Source of the DNA: MED-G17 sp963991985
Lineage (GTDB): Bacteria > Bacteroidota > Bacteroidia > NS11-12g > UBA9320
Reading direction: 5' to 3'
Length of the DNA: 64,000 nucleotides
Assembly: GCA_963991985.1 (NCBI GenBank)
Contig: CAXDRX010000002.1
Coordinates: 1-64,000, forward strand
Both the position numbers and the translations under genes were made by a program. Shown here piece by piece: positions 1 to 8,200 of this stretch; positions within the stretch are counted from its first letter, which is position 1; every line of letters begins with the position of its first letter. Under the pieces are notes generated by a model, which searched no databases, was not told where the DNA came from, and was given only the letters and a program-made list of their open reading frames with translations.

Positions 1-91
1 TGCGATACCGCATGTCGTGGGCTTTCTAGAATGTATGAAAATGAAGTCTATCAAAAACGCGCTTTTTCTTTTTGCTTGAACGCCCGAAGAA

Positions 92-115
92 ACTGATGAC
101 CGAATGGAATAATTA
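92..115 (+). repeat. Dispersed repeat, copy 1 (24-nt core, divergent)
   Basis: The core ACTGATGACCGAAkGGAATA followed by ATTA occurs here, at 1385-1408 and at 2111-2134. This copy has T where the other two have G. It is followed directly by an inverted repeat and lies upstream of the truncated ORF6N gene. Copies 2 and 3 are identical over a longer 34-nt stretch. Confidence 0.75.
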
Positions 116-172
116 CGGATTATGAATCGGATAATTCCTTGATTCATAATCCGTAATTCCCCTATTCGTAAT
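111..172. repeat. 18-bp perfect inverted repeat and ATTCGTAAT units
   Basis: Arms at 111-128 and 141-158 are exact reverse complements (each contains ATTACGGATTATGAATC) around a 12-nt loop. The right arm ends in ATCCGTAATT (149-158) and a second unit, ATTCGTAAT, begins 15 bp later at 164. The same 10-bp unit and 15-bp period recur at 1456-1485 and 2581-2635. Confidence 0.8.
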
Positions 173-249
173 AGATGATGGCGAGCAACATAGAACAGAT
201 ACAATCAAAAATGTACCATTTTTTGAGGTGAACCCTAAATCTATCCTCC

Positions 250-475
250 ATGAATTTACAAGCTATTCAGTCCAAAATTTTTCAGATTCGTAATCAAAGC
301 GTTATGTTTGACAATGACCTGGGGGACTTGTATCAAGTACCCACCAAACGTATTAACGAAGCGGTAAAAAGAAACCAAAATAGATTTCCTCCAGATTTTA
401 TCTTTCAGCTTAGCCATGAGGAATGGCAAATCTTGAAGTCGCAAAATGCGGCCGCAAGTTGGGGTGGGCTTAAAA
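250..475 (+). pseudogene. Truncated ORF6N-domain gene
   Basis: About 75 residues match the start of an ORF6N domain, a DNA-binding domain found in phage and bacterial proteins: an N-terminal helix, the MFDNDLGDLYQVPTKRINEAV region, NRFPPDFIFQLS, and then LKSQNAAASWGG. In intact relatives WGG is followed by a YxFTEQG-type segment. Here the homology stops at about 470 and the frame runs on through a promoter and hairpin to a stop at 583-585, overlapping the next gene. The intact paralogue at 1490-2029 shows what is missing. I read this as a 3'-deleted gene joined to the upstream region of the NYN gene. The domain assignment is good; whether the remnant is translated is unknown. Confidence 0.65.
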
Positions 476-489
476 AAAAAGAAAGTTTG

Positions 490-497
490 TATCTTTG
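490..497 (+). promoter_or_regulatory. Putative -7 promoter element for the NYN gene
   Basis: TATCTTTG fits the Bacteroidota -7 consensus TAnnTTTG exactly. No good -33 TTTG lies at the usual distance. A start at about 504 would give a leader of about 70 nt that contains the hairpin at 511-562. Confidence 0.5.
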
Positions 498-510
498 TAA
501 ACATATTGTA

Positions 511-562
511 CCTCGGGTTTCGTTCGGTCATACATGTATAGCGACCGTTCCTTTCCCCGAGG
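511..562 (+). other. Two-tier hairpin in the NYN gene leader
   Basis: CCTCGGG (511-517) can pair with CCCGAGG (556-562), and inside it CGGTC (525-529) with GACCG (543-547), enclosing the 8-bp palindrome TACATGTA (531-538). The structure ends 12 nt before the NYN start codon. It could be a leader RNA element or an operator; there is no U-run directly after it that would make it a simple terminator. Confidence 0.5.
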
Positions 563-574
563 TTTATTTTTTTT

Positions 575-1237
575 ATGAATGCTAAGACTGCCATACTCGT
601 AGATGGTGGTTTCTTTATTAAGCGTTACAAATCACTAAAAAAACACACTACTTACCATCCCGATGAAGTAGCCAAAGATTTGTGGGAAATGTGTGTGAAC
701 CACCTCAAACAACGAGATGGAGTTACACATGAATTGTACCGTATTTTTTACTACGATTGTCCACCCTTCTCAAAAAAACTACACAATCCAATCACCAAAA
801 AAAGTATTGATTTCTCAAAAACGGAAGAATATCAATTCAAAATGAACTTTTTAGAAGCCTTGAAGAAAAAACGTAAAGTAGCCATCCGCTTAGGAAAACT
901 CGAAAGCCAAAGACAATGGATATTAAAGCCTCAAAAAACCAAAGACTTATTTAATGGTAAAATACAAATTAAAGACTTAAACGAAAAAGATGTTTTTTAT
1001 GACCTAAGACAAAAACAAGTGGACATAAAAATAGGTCTTGATATTGCCTCTATGTCGCTTAAAAAACAAGTTAATCAAATTGTGTTGGTTTCTGCGGACA
1101 GTGATTTTATCCCAGCAGCAAAGCTGGCACGCCGAGAAGGAATAGACTTTATTTTGGACAATATGTACAACCCTATCAAACCCATGCTATTTGAGCACAT
1201 TGATGGTTTGCAAAGTAGGGTGAAAAAACCAGGGTAG
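575..1237 (+). CDS. NYN-domain putative ribonuclease
   Basis: The 220-residue protein has the NYN (PIN-like) nuclease pattern: AILVDGGFF near the N-terminus (residues 6-14), with the first acidic metal ligand in VDG, a mid-protein DIKIGLDIASM segment, and LVSADSDFIPAAKLARREG, with the further acidic residues of the active site, near residue 170. Stand-alone NYN proteins are usually predicted metal-dependent RNases involved in RNA turnover, or found in defence or toxin contexts. The gene is preceded by its own -7 element and a nested hairpin. It sits between two ORF6N genes in a repeat-rich accessory patch and probably belongs to the variable gene pool. The substrate is unknown. Domain confidence is high; biological role is open. 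Confidence 0.85.
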   Translation: MNAKTAILVDGGFFIKRYKSLKKHTTYHPDEVAKDLWEMCVNHLKQRDGVTHELYRIFYYDCPPFSKKLHNPITKKSIDFSKTEEYQFKMNFLEALKKKRKVAIRLGKLESQRQWILKPQKTKDLFNGKIQIKDLNEKDVFYDLRQKQVDIKIGLDIASMSLKKQVNQIVLVSADSDFIPAAKLARREGIDFILDNMYNPIKPMLFEHIDGLQSRVKKPG

Positions 1238-1257
1238 CTATAGATAAAAAATAGCCT

Positions 1258-1344
1258 ATGGATGTCGCTTATATCATATTTGGAGGTGTTTTGGTCGCCG
1301 TTCTACTGTTGGGCATTGTGGTTTTTTTTAAAGAAACAGATTGA
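1258..1344 (+). CDS. 28-residue single-pass membrane peptide
   Basis: An ATG 20 nt after the NYN stop opens a 28-codon frame. The peptide starts MDVAYIIFGG, continues with a run of about 20 hydrophobic residues forming one transmembrane helix, and ends in FFKETD. This composition is far from random for such a short frame. The close spacing suggests cotranscription with the NYN gene. I do not recognise a family. It may be a small membrane protein, possibly a toxin-like peptide, or a chance frame. Confidence 0.4.
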   Translation: MDVAYIIFGGVLVAVLLLGIVVFFKETD

Positions 1345-1374
1345 TTGAAACTAGAGTACTCAAACAAGCGGTTA

Positions 1375-1408
1375 GGCGGAGCCGACTGATGACCGAAGGG
1401 AATAATTA
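1375..1408 (+). repeat. 34-nt dispersed repeat, copy 2
   Basis: This stretch, starting GGCGGAGCC and containing GACTGATGACCGAAGGG, is identical over 34 nt to 2101-2134. It lies upstream of the intact ORF6N gene and is followed by AATTACGAATTA (1419-1430). Confidence 0.85.
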
Positions 1409-1418
1409 TTAATGAAAG

Positions 1419-1485
1419 AATTACGAATTAGAGAATTAACAACCCATTAGTAATTGAAACATTCGTAATTGAAACATTCGTAATT
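1419..1485. repeat. AATTACGAATT / ATTCGTAATT units with 15-bp period
   Basis: One forward unit (AATTACGAATTA, 1419-1430) is followed by two tandem 15-bp units reading GAAACATTCGTAATT (1456-1470 and 1471-1485). The forward and reverse units are reverse complements, so the region can fold back. The array ends 5 nt before the start codon at 1490. Confidence 0.8.
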
Positions 1486-1489
1486 GATT

Positions 1490-2029
1490 ATGAAAAATAG
1501 TTTACAACATATCCAAGACCGTTTGATAGAGATTCAAAATCACCAGGTGCTCATAGACCGCGATGTGGCGGCTTTGTATGGCGTGGAAACTCGAGACGTG
1601 AATAAGGCTGTAAAAAACAATCCTGATAAGTTCCCTTCAGGATATATTATTGAGCTAAACGATAAAGAAAAATTTGAACTGGTGGAAAATTTCCACCACC
1701 TCCAACCTCTAAAGTATGCCAAAACCAATCCCAAGGCCTTTACGGAAAAGGGGCTGTATATGCTGGCAACCATTTTAAAAAGTAAAGACGCAACACAAAC
1801 TACCCTGTTAATCATTGAAACCTTTGCCAAGTTGCGTGCTTTGCAGCAAGCGGTAGCTTCGGCAAGCTCAGCTAGCGGTGCCCGAAAAAATAGTTTACTC
1901 CAAAAAAGCGGAGAAATCATGGCAGACCTTCTCGATCAAGACCTTACCGAAATGGAATCGGAGACCACGGTAGAGCTCAACTTTGCGGTACTCAAACTCA
2001 AACACACCACCAAACGGAAAAAGGAATAA
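1490..2029 (+). CDS. ORF6N-domain DNA-binding protein
   Basis: The 179-residue protein carries a complete ORF6N domain in its first 110 residues: DRDVAALYGVETRDVNKAV, DKFPSGYIIEL, and NPKAFTEKGLYMLATILKS. A helical tail follows, ending in a lysine-rich KLKHTTKRKKE. ORF6N proteins are thought to bind DNA and occur in phages and in bacterial accessory regions. I chose ATG 1490; a TTG two codons upstream is less likely. The start codon lies just inside the end of a repeat array. It is the intact counterpart of the fragment at 250. The target is unknown. Confidence 0.85.
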   Translation: MKNSLQHIQDRLIEIQNHQVLIDRDVAALYGVETRDVNKAVKNNPDKFPSGYIIELNDKEKFELVENFHHLQPLKYAKTNPKAFTEKGLYMLATILKSKDATQTTLLIIETFAKLRALQQAVASASSASGARKNSLLQKSGEIMADLLDQDLTEMESETTVELNFAVLKLKHTTKRKKE

Positions 2030-2040
2030 AAGAATGATTC

Positions 2041-2192
2041 AATTACGAATTAAAAAATTATGAATTACGAATTGCGAATTTGATACTAGGATACGCCGAA
2101 GGCGGAGCCGACTGATGACCGAAGGGAATAATTACGAATTAGAGAAATATACAATTACGAATTATACAATTACGAATTATAGAATTACGAAT
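2041..2192 (+). repeat. Six AATTACGAAT units upstream of the four-helix-bundle gene
   Basis: Units start at 2041, 2063, 2130, 2153, 2168 and 2183. The last three are spaced exactly 15 bp, and the final one runs into the ATG at 2191. A small hairpin CGCC-GAA-GGCG (2094-2104) overlaps the left edge of the 34-nt repeat copy at 2101. Confidence 0.85.
2101..2134 (+). repeat. 34-nt dispersed repeat, copy 3
   Basis: It is identical to 1375-1408 and shares the 24-nt core with 92-115. It runs into an AATTACGAATT unit at 2130 and precedes the four-helix-bundle gene. Confidence 0.85.
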
Positions 2193-2544
2193 GAAGAAAA
2201 ATAACGTTGTTCAGGAGAAGAGTTTTGCTTTTGCGGTAGAAATAGTGGAGTTGTGTCAGTATTTGGTGAATGATAAAAAGCAATACGATTTAGGGAGACA
2301 GTTGTTACGAAGTGGAACATCTATTGGAGCGAATATTGAAGAAGCGATTGGAGGGCAATCCAAAAAAGATTTTTTTGCCAAGCTTACCATTTCTTATAAA
2401 GAAGCTAGAGAAACGCACTATTGGCTTCGTCTTTTGATGCAAACAAACATATTGGAAAAAGAACGCGGAAAACCATTATTGAAAAGTTGTGATGAGTTGA
2501 TGAGAATTATTGGAAGTATTCAAAAAGCCATCCGGGAAAGATAA
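2191..2544 (+). CDS. Four-helix-bundle protein (23S rRNA IVS-protein family)
   Basis: The 117-residue protein matches the four-helix-bundle family first found encoded in intervening sequences of 23S rRNA genes (S23/TIGR02436 type). It shows the family signature: FAVEIVELCQYL in the first helix, then QLLRSGTSIGANIEEAIGG, then FFAKLTISYKEARETHYWL, and a last helix with ELMRIIGSI. Family members form pentameric bundles and have no firmly known function; many occur outside rRNA genes, as here. The gene is bracketed by forward AATTACGAAT units upstream and inverse ATTCGTAATT units downstream, which gives it the look of a cassette. Family assignment is strong. Confidence 0.92.
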   Translation: MKKNNVVQEKSFAFAVEIVELCQYLVNDKKQYDLGRQLLRSGTSIGANIEEAIGGQSKKDFFAKLTISYKEARETHYWLRLLMQTNILEKERGKPLLKSCDELMRIIGSIQKAIRER

Positions 2545-2640
2545 TTACGAATGAATAAATTATGAATGACGAATTGGGTAATTCGTAATTAAATCATTCG
2601 TAATTGACCTATTCGTAATTGAAACATTTGTAATTAAAAG
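2543..2640. repeat. Inverse ATTCGTAATT array with 15-bp period
   Basis: After one forward AATTACGAAT (2543-2552), inverse units start at 2581, 2596, 2611 and 2626 (the last reads ATTTGTAATT). Spacing is exactly 15 bp: a 10-bp core plus 5 variable bases. Orientation is opposite to the array upstream of the preceding gene. Confidence 0.88.
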
Positions 2641-2656
2641 ATTTGTCGTTCAAAAA

Positions 2657-3943
2657 TTAGCCCACCACCAGACGCCACCATTCGGCCCATTCCCAAATGT
2701 TATTTCCTTGCCAGCAACCATCATAAGCATAGCTTATTTTCAGCAGAAAAACAGCGTGAAGGAAGAAAAGGGTAGAGAAAATCCATTGTTTTTTGCGGCC
2801 CAGTGCATCAAAAAAAGAGGCAAATGGGAACAAGAAAATAGGCATAAATTCCACAAATCCACGGTGTCCAAATCCGCAGCCCAAACCAACAGACCACCAA
2901 GCGGCATAGATGTAAGAAGTTAAGAAAAACAAAGCCAAAGCAGGCCAATGTTTTTTGCCATGTTTTTTCCAATAAAAAGGGAAGCTCAGGGCAACAAAGA
3001 GCAAAGGGGTGTTGTAAGGAAAAAGCCCGTTGCCAAAGGCAAAAAAGAGAGACAAAAATTGAGGATTGAAAAGAAATGGGAAACCCTCGTTTCCATAGCT
3101 ATAACTTATCCAAGATCCATAGGCATATTGGTAATACAAACATTGCAAAAGCAAAGGGAAAAGGGCCAAGGGCAACAATGGAAGAAGGATCCAAAATTTT
3201 TCTCTAAGCAAATCCAAAAGATCCGAAAATCGGTCAATACCGTAGGTCAACAAAAGCAAGATTAAGGCAAAGAGATTGATCGGCCTTAGGACCAGGGCCA
3301 AGGCAGACAAGAAAACCAAACCGAACAGCCACAAAACACCCGACTTTTGTTCCTTTTGAAGCAAGAAAAGAAGACCAGTGAAAACAAAAAAACTACTGCT
3401 GTGTGATAGGCCAACATCTCGGGTGAAATACCAAAATACATTGGAAGAAAACAACATAAAAAAAAGCAGTAGAAAACAACGTATGCTGGTGTAGTGCTTC
3501 GAAAGCATCACCAGAAGCATCAGCAAAGCCAAAGACTCAAAAAAACAATGAGAAATGATGAGAAAACGGTGTTGTGTTTTGGTAAATCCCAACGCTTCCT
3601 TGTTGCCTACCCAAAAATCAATCAAACAGGCCAAACCATAAAACGGAGAATGCAAAATTGCATTGCCGATAGGATATTTACTCATTACTTTCCCGGAAGA
3701 GCGATCCAAAGCAAATCCGTTCCCTGTTTTTTCTGCAATGTTGGCAGGAAAAAGGCGGGCATCGAAATGGTAGTAACTTGCCGCAGGAAGAAAAACAAAA
3801 TAGCCCGCTTTATCGGCCCACAAAACGGCGTGATAGTTGAATCGATCTGATTTTGCATGTTTGTTGAAAGAGAGGAACAAAAGCAGGCCAAAACAAAAGA
3901 ACCAAAAGAGGAAATTTCTTTTTTCTTTAAGCCCTCGAAACAT
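2657..3943 (-). CDS. Polytopic membrane protein, GT-C glycosyltransferase-like
   Basis: The 428-residue protein has roughly ten hydrophobic segments and no signal peptidase site. An acidic loop after the first helix (SDRFNYHAVLWADKAGYF) and the multi-pass layout resemble GT-C/PMT-type glycosyltransferases that use lipid-linked sugars in the inner membrane. The motif evidence is weak, so this is a fold-level guess. It is transcribed divergently from the GH53 gene. A TAnnTTTG element ends 4 nt before the ATG, which suggests a leaderless mRNA. The gene ends 17 nt from the repeat array on its downstream side. Its partner sugars and acceptors are unknown. Confidence 0.55.
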   Translation of the reverse strand: MFRGLKEKRNFLFWFFCFGLLLFLSFNKHAKSDRFNYHAVLWADKAGYFVFLPAASYYHFDARLFPANIAEKTGNGFALDRSSGKVMSKYPIGNAILHSPFYGLACLIDFWVGNKEALGFTKTQHRFLIISHCFFESLALLMLLVMLSKHYTSIRCFLLLFFMLFSSNVFWYFTRDVGLSHSSSFFVFTGLLFLLQKEQKSGVLWLFGLVFLSALALVLRPINLFALILLLLTYGIDRFSDLLDLLREKFWILLPLLPLALFPLLLQCLYYQYAYGSWISYSYGNEGFPFLFNPQFLSLFFAFGNGLFPYNTPLLFVALSFPFYWKKHGKKHWPALALFFLTSYIYAAWWSVGLGCGFGHRGFVEFMPIFLFPFASFFDALGRKKQWIFSTLFFLHAVFLLKISYAYDGCWQGNNIWEWAEWWRLVVG

Positions 3944-3947
3944 GGGC

Positions 3948-3955
3948 CAAAGATA
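3948..3955 (-). promoter_or_regulatory. -7 promoter element for the GT-C-like gene
   Basis: On the reverse strand this reads TATCTTTG, an exact TAnnTTTG match, ending 4 nt before the start codon at 3943. Transcription would begin at or next to the ATG. Confidence 0.55.
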
Positions 3956-3985
3956 AGAGATAAAACATCAGAGGTATAGGAGATT

Positions 3986-3993
3986 TATATTTG
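3986..3993 (+). promoter_or_regulatory. -7 promoter element for the GH53 gene
   Basis: TATATTTG matches TAnnTTTG exactly. It predicts a start near 4000 and a leader of about 15 nt before the TTG at 4017. It shows that the GH53 gene has a promoter of its own, apart from the susC operon. Confidence 0.55.
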
Positions 3994-4016
3994 TTGCCTC
4001 GAAGAGAACCTTTGTT

Positions 4017-5150
4017 TTGGAAAGTAGGGAAAATACCAGGCAGTGTATCGGCAAGCAACCAAGCGATAAGCCATATTTTTGGTGTTGGTGGGTTCTGTTG
4101 TTTTGTTTTGCTTTTGCTTGCAAAGAGCAAGAGGCTATGAAACAATCCCCAACCGAGATTAGCGAAAAAATCATAGGCGTTGACATTTCTTCTTGGCCGA
4201 AAATTCGTGCCCAAAACAAACCCTTTTTTGATCGAAACGGACAAGCAAAACCATTGCTGAAAATATTGAAAGAAAGTGGGGTCAATACCATCCGTTTGCG
4301 TCTATGGGTAAACCCAATTGACCAACATTCTAGCTTTTCTGAGGTGTTGAACTTTTCCAAAGAGATTGAGGCGGCCGGTTTAAAAACATGGCTTTGCATT
4401 CATTATTCAGACACATGGGCAGACCCCGGCCAACAAAAAATTCCAGAAAGATGGAAAAACCTTGAAATGGGCGAACTTTTGGATACCGTTCACGATTATA
4501 CGCGATTTTTGATTGCCCAAATGAAGCCCAATTATGTCCAAATAGGCAATGAAATAAACCAAGGATTTCTATTCCCCATGGGTCATAAAAATCAAAATTA
4601 CAAAGGCTTTTGCGCTTTGCTGGATACCTGCATAATTGCGGTGAGAAAAACCAAGCCCAACACCAAAATTATTTTGCATCATGCAGGACATCAAGGGGCT
4701 AGAGAATTTTACGAAGACCTTCGGCCGCTTGATTTTGATATGATAGGTCTTTCTTATTACCCCATTTGGCATGGCAAATCATTGGACAGTCTTCATCAAT
4801 CCCTAAAAGAACTAAACCATCAATTTGAGAAGCCAATTGTGTTGGCGGAAACGGCATATCCATTTACACTCGATTGGAATGATTTGACCCACAATATTGT
4901 TGGCGAAAAACGACAACTTATTTTGCCTGAATATCCAGCAACGCCCATTGGTCAGAAGAATTTTGTGAAGGATCTTTCTGCCATGGTAAGGAAGCTCTCC
5001 AATGGATATGGAATTTGTTATTGGGGCGCGGAACTTATTGCATGGAAGGGAAAGGAGGCGTTCGATGCTTCTCCTTGGGAAAACCAAGCCTTTTTTGATT
5101 TTGATGGTAAGGCATTGCCCGTATTGGATGCTTTTGCAGAGCAGCAATAG
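4017..5150 (+). CDS. GH53 endo-beta-1,4-galactanase, lipoprotein
   Basis: The protein matches glycoside hydrolase family 53, which cleaves beta-1,4-galactan side chains of pectin. The predicted acid/base is E179 in VQIGNEINQG and the nucleophile E278 in VLAETAYP; GVDISSW and NTIRLRLWVNP are also typical. A hydrophobic stretch ends in FAFAC (Cys35), a lipobox, so the enzyme is probably an outer-membrane lipoprotein. No ATG lies in frame before the lipobox, and the frame is closed by a TAA at 3954-3956, so TTG 4017 is the best start; the first ATG (4137) would remove the signal. It sits next to an alpha-glucan locus but ends before that locus's first operator, so it may be regulated separately. 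Confidence 0.88.
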   Translation: MESRENTRQCIGKQPSDKPYFWCWWVLLFCFAFACKEQEAMKQSPTEISEKIIGVDISSWPKIRAQNKPFFDRNGQAKPLLKILKESGVNTIRLRLWVNPIDQHSSFSEVLNFSKEIEAAGLKTWLCIHYSDTWADPGQQKIPERWKNLEMGELLDTVHDYTRFLIAQMKPNYVQIGNEINQGFLFPMGHKNQNYKGFCALLDTCIIAVRKTKPNTKIILHHAGHQGAREFYEDLRPLDFDMIGLSYYPIWHGKSLDSLHQSLKELNHQFEKPIVLAETAYPFTLDWNDLTHNIVGEKRQLILPEYPATPIGQKNFVKDLSAMVRKLSNGYGICYWGAELIAWKGKEAFDASPWENQAFFDFDGKALPVLDAFAEQQ

Positions 5151-5184
5151 GGGTGGACACCAAAGACCCATCGCTTCAAATTTC

Positions 5185-5205
5185 TTAGTGTGTTTTTGAC
5201 ACTAT
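5185..5205. promoter_or_regulatory. 21-bp palindromic operator, site A (susCD)
   Basis: TTAGTGT (5185-5191), a 7-bp spacer and ACACTAT (5199-5205). This is the clearest match, with site C, to the consensus TTAGTGT-N7-ACACTAA seen four times in the locus. A TTTG inside the spacer (5195-5198) could be the -33 element, with an imperfect -7 at about 5217-5226, so a bound repressor would block the promoter. Binding by the regulator at 18755-19522 is inferred. Confidence 0.8.
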
Positions 5206-5231
5206 CAGAATTTTTGTATTTATTTGTTCTA

Positions 5232-8200
5232 ATGTTGAAGCGTATGAGCAAAATTGTCTTATTGGTTTTTTCTGTCTGTTTTGTGTCCAATGTTTTGTTT
5301 GGCCAAGCCACGGTAAGAGGAAAAGTGACAGATGCCAGCGGTGAGTCCTTGGTTGGATGTGCCATAAAAGTTTTGTCTACCAGCAAAGGCGCAGTAAGCA
5401 ATGAAGATGGACGATATGCCATTCAACTGCCTGCTGGAGACTATGTCTTGGAGGTAGAGTATATTGGATTTTTGAAAAAGCAAAAAGCATTGAAGCTCAA
5501 AAACCAATCGGTTGTTACGCTAGATTTTGTCTTGGAAGAAGACGTTTCCTCCCTCAACGAATTTGTGGCCATTGGATATGGACAGAAACGCAAATCCGAA
5601 TTGATTGGAAGCATCGTAAAAGTAGATGGCGATGAATTGGCAGAAATGCCCACGCCGAGTTTTGAAAATGCGCTGCAAGGGAAAGTAGCTGGTTTGGATT
5701 TGTTGGGAAGTGGAGGCATAGCGGGTTCAGGATCGCTCATTCGTATAAGAGGAGTTGCTTCCATAAGTTCTGCAGGAGATCCTTTGTATATCATCGATGG
5801 GGTGGCCGTATCCCAAGATTATTTTCGCGATGGAAATAGTGGCGCTATGAATTCAAACCCCTTGGCAGCGCTCAATCCGCAAGATATCGAAAGCGTGGAA
5901 GTTTTGAAAGATGCTGCGGCAACCTCTATTTATGGTTCTAGAGGATCCAATGGGGTGATTCTGATCACTACAAAAAATGCCAAAAAAGAAGGTTGGTCAT
6001 TCGAATTGAACTCACGAATCAGCAGCACTTCGCCTACTTATCGGCCCAACATGCTCGAGACAGATGACTATTTGCAACTTTATCAAGAAGCATGGGAAAA
6101 TGATGGCGGTGTAGGTTTGGCACCCTTGCCCAATGGAATATCTTGGGAAGATGCCCGAAAAACGAATACCAATTGGGTAGACGAACTTTTGGGCAATGGA
6201 TTGAAACAATTGTATTCGGTAGGAACCTTTTACAAAAAGAAAGACTTTAATGCCTATTTCAATGTCACTCGAGATGCGACTCAGGGAATATTAACGGGGA
6301 ATGAATACAACAAAAATGCGGTTCGTTTGAATTTGGAATTTAAACCGCTAAAAAACATGACCTTAAAAATGTCTAATGGATTAACCCTTGCAGAAAACAA
6401 AAGAGTAAATGCGGGTTGGTCGGGAGGTTTGGGTTCTGCTATGAGCACGGCTTTGCCCATTTATCCCATCAAAGATTCAACGGGAAATTGGTCGCTCAGT
6501 CATGCCAATCCAGTAGCAGGAAACGAGCTGATCGATTGGGAGGAAAATGAAATTAGGTATTTGAATTCACTGAGTTTGAATTACAACATCACCGATAAAC
6601 TGAGCTTTCGTTTGAGTGGAGGTTTTGATTATTCGAAAATGGTGGACGATATTTTTGAACCTTATTTGTTTAGCGGAGGGAGCCTAGATACTGGAGTTGC
6701 CAGAAGGGGAATTGGGAAAAAAAGAACAGCCACATACAATGCGGTTGCCTCTTATCAGGTGCTGGATGATGAGCAAAATAAGCTGAGCGTTCTGTTTGGT
6801 TCTGAACGGATTTTTGAAAACAATGGAGGTTCTTTTTACATGAGAGATTCAATGACAGCCTCTTTTCTAGAAAAAGGTCTATCGGAAGATTCATCTACCC
6901 TAAGTGGAGGTGCTTCCTATGCATTGCAAAGTGTATTTACCAGAGTGGAATACCAAAGAAATGGCAAGTATTTTGGAAACATTGTATTGCGAACCGATGG
7001 AAGCTCAAGATTTGGACCCGACAAGCGATGGGGTTTCTTTCCAGCCGTAGGAACAGGTTGGATTATATCCAAAGAAAAGTTTATGCGGCGATTGCCCAAA
7101 ATTAATTATCTAAAGTTGAAAGCTGGATTCGGAATATCTGGAAATATGCCCCCCGACAATGATTTGTGGAGACAAACTTGGATAGGAACCACCAACAATA
7201 TCAACTATGGAGGCAATCCAACGGCCTACCCCATAAGATTGGAAAATCCAAATCTTCAGTGGGACGAATCCTACATCACAGACATCACTTTGGAAGGTGG
7301 CGCTTTCAAAAATAGAATCACTTGGGAAGTGAGTGCGTACAATAAACTAACCAAACAAGTACTCTCTCAACTTTCTACACCCTCTAGTTTAGGATTCGGA
7401 AGTACTTGGGTCAATGGATTAGACATTCGAAATCGTGGCATTGAAGTTTTACTTACCACGAGAAACATTGTAAAACCCAATCTTTATTGGGAAACGCAAT
7501 TTAGCATCTCCAGAAATTACAACGAACTCTTGAGCCTGGGCGTGTACCAAGCAGATGCCATTAGCGGAGGAACCAACGATACGAGGGTAATTATCGGAGA
7601 GCCGATTGGAACCAATTTTTTGGTTCGTTTCAGCCATATTGACCAGCAAACAGGAAGACCAGTGTATTTAGACGCGGAGGGCAATACAACCAGCCAATGG
7701 AAAAATACCAACCGAGTGCCCGTCGGAAGTGTCATCCCCAAAGCATTTGGCTCCCTAGTGAACAATGTCAGGTACAAAAATTGGAACCTAAACATCAATG
7801 TATATTATAAACTTGGGGGTAATGTATACAATTCTTCACTCAAAAGGCAAAATGGAGTGGTAACCGATTGGAATATGACCACAGACTATTTTGATCGATG
7901 GACACAACCGGGTGACGATGCCAAGTATCCCAAATTGTCCATGAACACAGATGAATATGGTTTGCCCAATGACCCATACCAAAACAATCATACTTTGTTT
8001 TTAAGTGAGGTCAATTACTTTAGATTGAGAAATCTTGGTTTAAGCTATACTTTCCCACAGTCAAAGTTGGGCGACCGATTGAACAGCTTATCCGTAGGCG
8101 CTTCCTTATTTAACTTTTTCACATTCACCCAGTTTGTAGGCGCCGATCCAGAAATAGCGCGAGATTTTGACAATCCCACGGATCGAAATATGAGTGGGGG

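Larger units (their letters stand above)
1..249. other. Left edge, no gene assigned
   Basis: I cannot assign a gene here. One forward frame is open from the edge to a TGA at 94-96 and could be the tail of a gene starting outside the window, but it has no recognisable motif. On the reverse strand an ATG at 13-11 could start a gene running out of the window. Positions 92-172 hold repeat elements listed separately. Confidence 0.3.

Noticed and set aside
1..96. Possible C-terminal end of a gene from outside the window.
   Set aside because: Thirty-one codons without any recognisable motif are too little evidence to call a gene.
2111..2142. Hammerhead-ribozyme-like core: CTGATGA, a CC-GAA-GG mini-stem, GAA, then a TAATT-ACG-AATTA hairpin.
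   Set aside because: The pair after GAA would be U-A instead of the required A-U next to the cleavage site, the residue after it is G, stem II has only two pairs, and no stem I partner is visible. I treat it as part of the repeat.
2581..2640. Regularly spaced ATTCGTAATT units resembling a miniature CRISPR array.
   Set aside because: Units are 10 bp with 5-bp spacers, far too short for CRISPR, and no cas genes are present.
3494..3850. Open frames on the forward strand at 2708-3850.
   Set aside because: They are antisense to the GT-C-like membrane gene, Lys/Gln-rich as expected of the complement of hydrophobic codons, with no motif.
7449..7798. Reverse-strand frames inside susC.
   Set aside because: Shadows of the susC reading frame; susC is intact along its full length.
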